A stretch of 5,240 nt of DNA from an uncultured bacterium (GTDB taxonomy: Bacteria; Bacteroidota; Bacteroidia; Bacteroidales; Paludibacteraceae), in assembly GCA_947074225.1 (NCBI GenBank), contig CAMTOX010000160.1, forward strand, positions 1 to 5,240, written 5' to 3'. Both the position numbers and the translations under genes were made by a program. This document shows, piece by piece, positions 1-5,240 of the stretch. Every line of letters begins with the position of its first letter. The stretch's first letter is position 1. The notes under the pieces were generated by a model that was not told the origin of the DNA, made no database searches, and was given only the letters and a program-made list of their open reading frames with translations.

Positions 1-1810
<1,810 letters not shown>

Positions 1811-1873
1811 CTATATCACCCAATTTATATATGCATACAAAGAGAGATCATCGACCTCATTTCTTTAAAAAGA

Positions 1874-1903
1874 CAAAGATAAACAATTAACATATAATTC
1901 AAC
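1874..1903 (-). promoter_or_regulatory. Candidate Bacteroidota-type promoter for ligA
   Basis: Read on the minus strand, 1881-1874 is TATCTTTG, a full match to the Bacteroidota -7 consensus TAnnTTTG. GTTG at 1903-1900 is a 3-of-4 match to the -33 TTTG element. The centres are 24 bases apart, slightly less than the nominal 26. Transcription would start near 1870 and leave a leader of about 90 bases before the ligA ATG. It lies downstream of the 1968-2009 hairpin, as expected if ligA is transcribed independently. This is a motif match only. Confidence 0.5.
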
Positions 1904-1967
1904 TCATGCTACCATGAAGTTTTTAACTATTTGATCATTTCTGCTAAATAAATAACCATATAAATAA

Positions 1968-2009
1968 TTTTCAAGACAATTCTAGATTAAACTAAAATTG
2001 TCTTGAAAA
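1968..2009 (-). terminator. Hairpin terminator of the two-gene operon
   Basis: This is a perfect 14-bp inverted repeat: arm 1968-1981 (ttttcaagacaatt) and arm 1996-2009 (aattgtcttgaaaa), separated by 14 bases. Within the loop, tag at 1983-1985 can pair with cta at 1992-1994, extending the stem past one mismatch to a 6-base loop. On the minus strand it begins 7 bases after the stop codon of the 132-residue gene and is followed by a T-rich run (TTATTTATAT). Position and shape fit a Rho-independent terminator, though the U-tract is interrupted. No converging plus-strand gene is present. Confidence 0.8.
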
Positions 2010-2016
2010 GAAGATC

Positions 2017-2415
2017 TTAACTCTTATGTTTCATCTTCACGCTTTTGTGAAAGAGATATAGAGCTAATATTATTATTAAAAAAAACATCCCATTACCTAT
2101 TGGAATAACCCCTATGGGATCCTCATTTGTGGGATCTCCTGGTAAGGAGGGATTCACATCGGTTTCTACATTTAATGAAGAGGATAATGATTCAATATCT
2201 TTAAATTGATACATGCCATCTACATTAGAGGCTCTACCAAAATCGGTCGGGCTTCCATAAAAGGTGTTATTATCTACTTTTACACCCGAGGAACCAGTGG
2301 TCGAGGGTTCACCATTAATAAACCAACTATCGTCTGCTTTAAGATCCAAAAAATTCATTAAAGCAAACAGCACCAACAAATTAATTATGAATATTCTATT
2401 TTTCATTATCGTCAT
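2017..2415 (-). CDS. Small exported membrane protein with PIGNG-hydrophobic-basic C-terminus, function unknown
   Basis: I do not recognise a named family for this 132-residue protein. An N-terminal signal peptide is clear: basic MKNR, a hydrophobic core about 8-23, and likely cleavage after A27 (LKA|DD). There is no cysteine at the cleavage site, so it is not a lipoprotein. The middle, about 28-100, is polar and rich in Ser, Asn, Asp, Gly and Pro. The C-terminus has three parts: PIGNG (105-109), a hydrophobic segment (about 110-122, FFLIIILALYLF) and a basic tail HKSVKMKHKS. This predicts a protein whose polar part faces the periplasm or surface. The ATG at 2413-2415 lies 12 bases after the stop of the large upstream gene; M4 (2404-2406) gives a more typical signal peptide and may be the true start. 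A strong terminator follows, so the two genes are probably co-transcribed. The tail resembles those of sorting or anchoring signals, but no sorting enzyme is visible here. Confidence 0.8.
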   Translation of the reverse strand: MTIMKNRIFIINLLVLFALMNFLDLKADDSWFINGEPSTTGSSGVKVDNNTFYGSPTDFGRASNVDGMYQFKDIESLSSSLNVETDVNPSLPGDPTNEDPIGVIPIGNGMFFLIIILALYLFHKSVKMKHKS

Positions 2416-2427
2416 TATATATGCTAA

Positions 2428-5240
2428 TTAATACACCATCACAGGTAGCACTTCCTGATTCACACGTGTTCTCACAGCTACTAAATAATACCCTGAAGTA
2501 AGTGTTAGACTCTCTTTTAACTGCCCGCTGCCCTCTCTATGAACTATTAACCGACCTACACTATCGTAAACCTTGATATCTGTAATTTCCGAATGAGATA
2601 CGACCACTAATTGTGAAGGTTGCGGTGTATATATCTTCACTTCATTAAATAGAGCACTTTCTGTGTCACTTGGCGATTCATAATGAGAAATAAAATAACG
2701 CATCTCATTATCACCTGGCATATCTAATTCAATTTCTGTTCCTTCATTTAATAAATAGATATGATTTAACATTATATCTCTCAACATTAATGCGCCATTA
2801 AAACTTGAGCTGCCAGTAAAGGTCATCTTTATTTTACCCACTGGCTCAACTCCTAAAGCAGTCATCACCGATAAAGGAATCTGATTTATTGTTGACAAGG
2901 CATTAATTTGCAATGCATTATTATCCGATATAGTATATACAGAAGCTGGAGTCATATTAGACTGTAACATAATAAGTTTTACATCTTCCAACTCATTATA
3001 GCCATTGTTCGATTCTGAACTTTGTAACACTAATGCACTACTTTTATAGCCATAATAATCGGCAGTAATAAATAATCTCGAAATAGAGGTTGCATTAGCA
3101 GGAGCCGATGCGGAACTACTAGGTGGATAGGTCGAGACAGTTTGGTATACCATATTTGAGGGCGAGAACTTTGTACCCGATACTAACTCCACAAAGAATG
3201 CTTCCATGGCATTAATATTCACTGTACCACTACTCTCAGAACTACTCTCGCCCGAAGCACTACATGCTATCATCTCTTTATTTCTATACACCCAATAATT
3301 ACCTGTTAAATCATCATTTAACCCCATAAATGAACTCATGTAAAGAGTCGTCATAAATGGATTACTTAGTAAGCCCAATTGCAAAGTATCGACAAAGATA
3401 CTTGGAGCTGTAACATCTGTCCAATCTTCATTTATAAATGCCAACTTATAATAATTACTTGGACGACTTACTGTAGCCGACAAGCTGCTAGGTGTGCCAT
3501 CCGACTGATAATAGTAATAGGCAGCATCGGGTTTAGGCAAACGTAAAGAGATAGTATCACTATTTGATACTCTATCTTCACACCACACTGCAAATCCCAT
3601 TCGTGGGGTAAAATTGGTAGTCATACCATTTGAAGGGGTACTCCATCCAACATTTGACACATTGGTAGTTCCTCCAAAACCTTGAGATATTATTGTACCA
3701 TTATAGACCGATTGCCAAAAAGGGATGGAGCTACGGCTATCGCAACTATCGGAACTCGAGAATACAGAACTATTAGAACTGCTCGATATATACATATCGC
3801 CAGAAACAAGACCCCTAATAGGGGCTCCCATCAATACCCATTGTTTAGTAGGTAAACTAACTTCCACCCAAGCACTATCGTAATTAAGATATTCTTGACC
3901 TATTAAAGTGCTATTTTTTGAGAAAAATATATTTTTACAATAGTTTGTAGCATAGAGCAAATCTCGTTGCAAAGCTGTTGTCATAGAAGTATCACTAATT
4001 GAAGCATCATAAAGAATAGGTGCATTGGTAGTATCTGATATAATAACATTGATATCATACAATGGAACGTAATTAATCAATGTATCGGAAACAAGAGCTC
4101 CGGAAGTAGTGCCCGGAAGCCAATTCTCAACATTATTCCATGAGTTACCTGACTTTCCTGTCCAATATAGCACCTCTGGCTGAGGTATTAATTGAACTTG
4201 TTGGTATCCGGTTGTACATTCTTCAGAATCTCCAGTAAATTCTATTAATGTTATATATTCATACCCACCTTTTAAATCGGGTATTTCACTTCTTCTATCA
4301 TTGGTAACTATCTCTACACCATAAGAATAATCTCTTAGTATTACTTGATTAAATAAGGTATCTCCATAATAGCTACTCATATTAGGATCATCACTACTTG
4401 TCAGAATCATTTTTCCTATTGATGTAGAAGAATAAGAGGTAAAACTAGATGCTTTTACAGGTAATACAAAGCCACTACTATTAACAGCCAATAAAGAGAC
4501 CCTTGCTTCGCGTAAATAGTTTAAGCCTGTAGTAACTAAACTTTCATTAGTTTTACCAAAAAGTAACCATGGAGAGCCGGTTTTAAGAGGAATAGTTATT
4601 TGCCATGGCTCATTACATAACTCTACTGCTGTGCTCACTCCATCGGGCGACATGGTATCTGCATAGGGATAAATCATAAAGTTGGTAACAGAATCATATA
4701 AAGCCACTTTTAATTTCTGAACATAAAGAGAAAGTATATTATCGGATATTAAACTATTTAATAATGCCAACTGAGTAGAGGTAATGGCAGTAGTAGCACT
4801 ACTTGGTAACACTTTATTAGACATATAGCTGCTATCCTTGTGCAATGCTTCAAGGGCCAATATAATATCATTATAACTATATTGAGAATAGCAACCATCA
4901 CTACCATAATCTGCTGCTACTCCCTTTAACCAATCATAATAACCATTTACCGACACTGGTTTTGTTTCACTCACCATTATCTGATGAAGTATTGTTATTT
5001 CGGCTTCTGTTGCCGGACATACCCCTACAGTAGCATTAGTATACACATTATCTTCTATTGAGTAAATACACTCTCCTATAGGGACAAAAGTGGCTGATCC
5101 TATCATTGTACTATCGGCTAATGAAGAAGCTGAGTAAAGTTTAATATAGTAATCCTGACAAGCATCCATAGCATCACTTTGGAAAACAAAATAGAACATG
5201 TAACGTTCCACATCTATCACAGTATCCATAGAATAAAAAG
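2428..5240 (-). CDS. Large T9SS-type secreted surface protein, N-terminus beyond window
   Basis: The reading frame stays open to the right edge (F-Y-S is encoded before the first Met at 5227-5229). That Met is followed by strand-like MDTVIDVERYMFYFVFQ and no signal peptide, so the gene is very likely 5' partial; 933 residues are counted from it. Recognisable pieces are YWTGKSGNSWNNVENW (355-370), a module often found in large Bacteroidota surface proteins; CKNIFF (431-436) followed by W464...GAP...SGDMY (to 480); SNPFMTTLYMSSF (622-634) with YWVYR and INAMEAFFVEL; and NGYNELEDVKL with VYTISDNNALQIN (about 742-776). Residues about 862-933 resemble the T9SS type A sorting domain: KIYT, then VYDSVGRLIV (888-897), SGYYLVAV and a terminal VMVY. 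Such domains direct export across the outer membrane and are usually removed. There are Ser-rich linkers at about 481-502, 657-668 and 703-715, and ten cysteines. No catalytic motif is seen; an adhesin or structural role is only a guess. Confidence 0.85.
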   Translation of the reverse strand, partial: FYSMDTVIDVERYMFYFVFQSDAMDACQDYYIKLYSASSLADSTMIGSATFVPIGECIYSIEDNVYTNATVGVCPATEAEITILHQIMVSETKPVSVNGYYDWLKGVAADYGSDGCYSQYSYNDIILALEALHKDSSYMSNKVLPSSATTAITSTQLALLNSLISDNILSLYVQKLKVALYDSVTNFMIYPYADTMSPDGVSTAVELCNEPWQITIPLKTGSPWLLFGKTNESLVTTGLNYLREARVSLLAVNSSGFVLPVKASSFTSYSSTSIGKMILTSSDDPNMSSYYGDTLFNQVILRDYSYGVEIVTNDRRSEIPDLKGGYEYITLIEFTGDSEECTTGYQQVQLIPQPEVLYWTGKSGNSWNNVENWLPGTTSGALVSDTLINYVPLYDINVIISDTTNAPILYDASISDTSMTTALQRDLLYATNYCKNIFFSKNSTLIGQEYLNYDSAWVEVSLPTKQWVLMGAPIRGLVSGDMYISSSSNSSVFSSSDSCDSRSSIPFWQSVYNGTIISQGFGGTTNVSNVGWSTPSNGMTTNFTPRMGFAVWCEDRVSNSDTISLRLPKPDAAYYYYQSDGTPSSLSATVSRPSNYYKLAFINEDWTDVTAPSIFVDTLQLGLLSNPFMTTLYMSSFMGLNDDLTGNYWVYRNKEMIACSASGESSSESSGTVNINAMEAFFVELVSGTKFSPSNMVYQTVSTYPPSSSASAPANATSISRLFITADYYGYKSSALVLQSSESNNGYNELEDVKLIMLQSNMTPASVYTISDNNALQINALSTINQIPLSVMTALGVEPVGKIKMTFTGSSSFNGALMLRDIMLNHIYLLNEGTEIELDMPGDNEMRYFISHYESPSDTESALFNEVKIYTPQPSQLVVVSHSEITDIKVYDSVGRLIVHREGSGQLKESLTLTSGYYLVAVRTRVNQEVLPVMVY
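2431..2643 (-). other. T9SS type A-like C-terminal sorting domain
   Basis: This sub-region encodes about residues 863-933 of the large protein. The pattern is a short strand (VKIYTPQP), a hydrophobic strand (QLVVVS), the hallmark VYDSVGRLIV, a predicted turn region, SGYYLVAVRT in place of the usual SGVYFVRV-type strand, and a final hydrophobic strand (VLPVMVY) instead of the common KKVVV. This matches the beta-sandwich signature of the Por secretion system tail family (TIGR04183-like), although the last strand lacks its typical lysines. The T9SS machinery itself is not in the window. Confidence 0.8.

Noticed and set aside
3100..3260. Serine-rich stretches in the large protein as possible repeats
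   Set aside because: They are low-complexity linkers between modules; no unit of fixed length repeats at the DNA or protein level.

Overview
The window looks like the left end of an assembled contig from a Bacteroidota bacterium, most likely of the order Bacteroidales. Three things point there. The LigA sequence has the Bacteroidales flavour I recall ([11 protein letters not shown] near the N-terminus, [40 protein letters not shown]). The large secreted protein ends in a domain like the type IX secretion (T9SS) C-terminal sorting domain. The DNA is AT-rich, has no Shine-Dalgarno sequences, and carries a TAnnTTTG-type promoter motif. The species cannot be fixed from this window.

Layout, with all genes on the minus strand. 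Positions 1-48 are not biological: they match the end of the Illumina P7 adapter, an 8-base index and the TruSeq read-2 adapter. Positions 49-1780 are ligA (NAD+-dependent DNA ligase), cut at its 3' end by the contig edge so that the BRCT domain is missing. The reading frame runs into the adapter and picks up a false tail (EIGRAHV) and a false stop. Positions 1781-2016 are non-coding, with a likely ligA promoter at about 1874-1903 and a strong hairpin terminator at 1968-2009. Positions 2017-2415 encode a 132-residue protein with a signal peptide, a short polar region and a C-terminal PIGNG-hydrophobic-basic tail. Positions 2428-5240 hold the 3' part of a large secreted protein, open at the right edge, with repeated Bacteroidales surface-protein motifs and a T9SS-like tail.

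The large protein and the small membrane protein are 12 bases apart and share the downstream hairpin, so they are probably one transcript. ligA lies beyond the terminator with its own candidate promoter and is probably an unrelated housekeeping neighbour. The most biologically interesting item is the pairing of a T9SS-type cargo protein with a small signal-peptide protein whose C-terminus resembles a sorting signal. The most practically important item is the adapter contamination.
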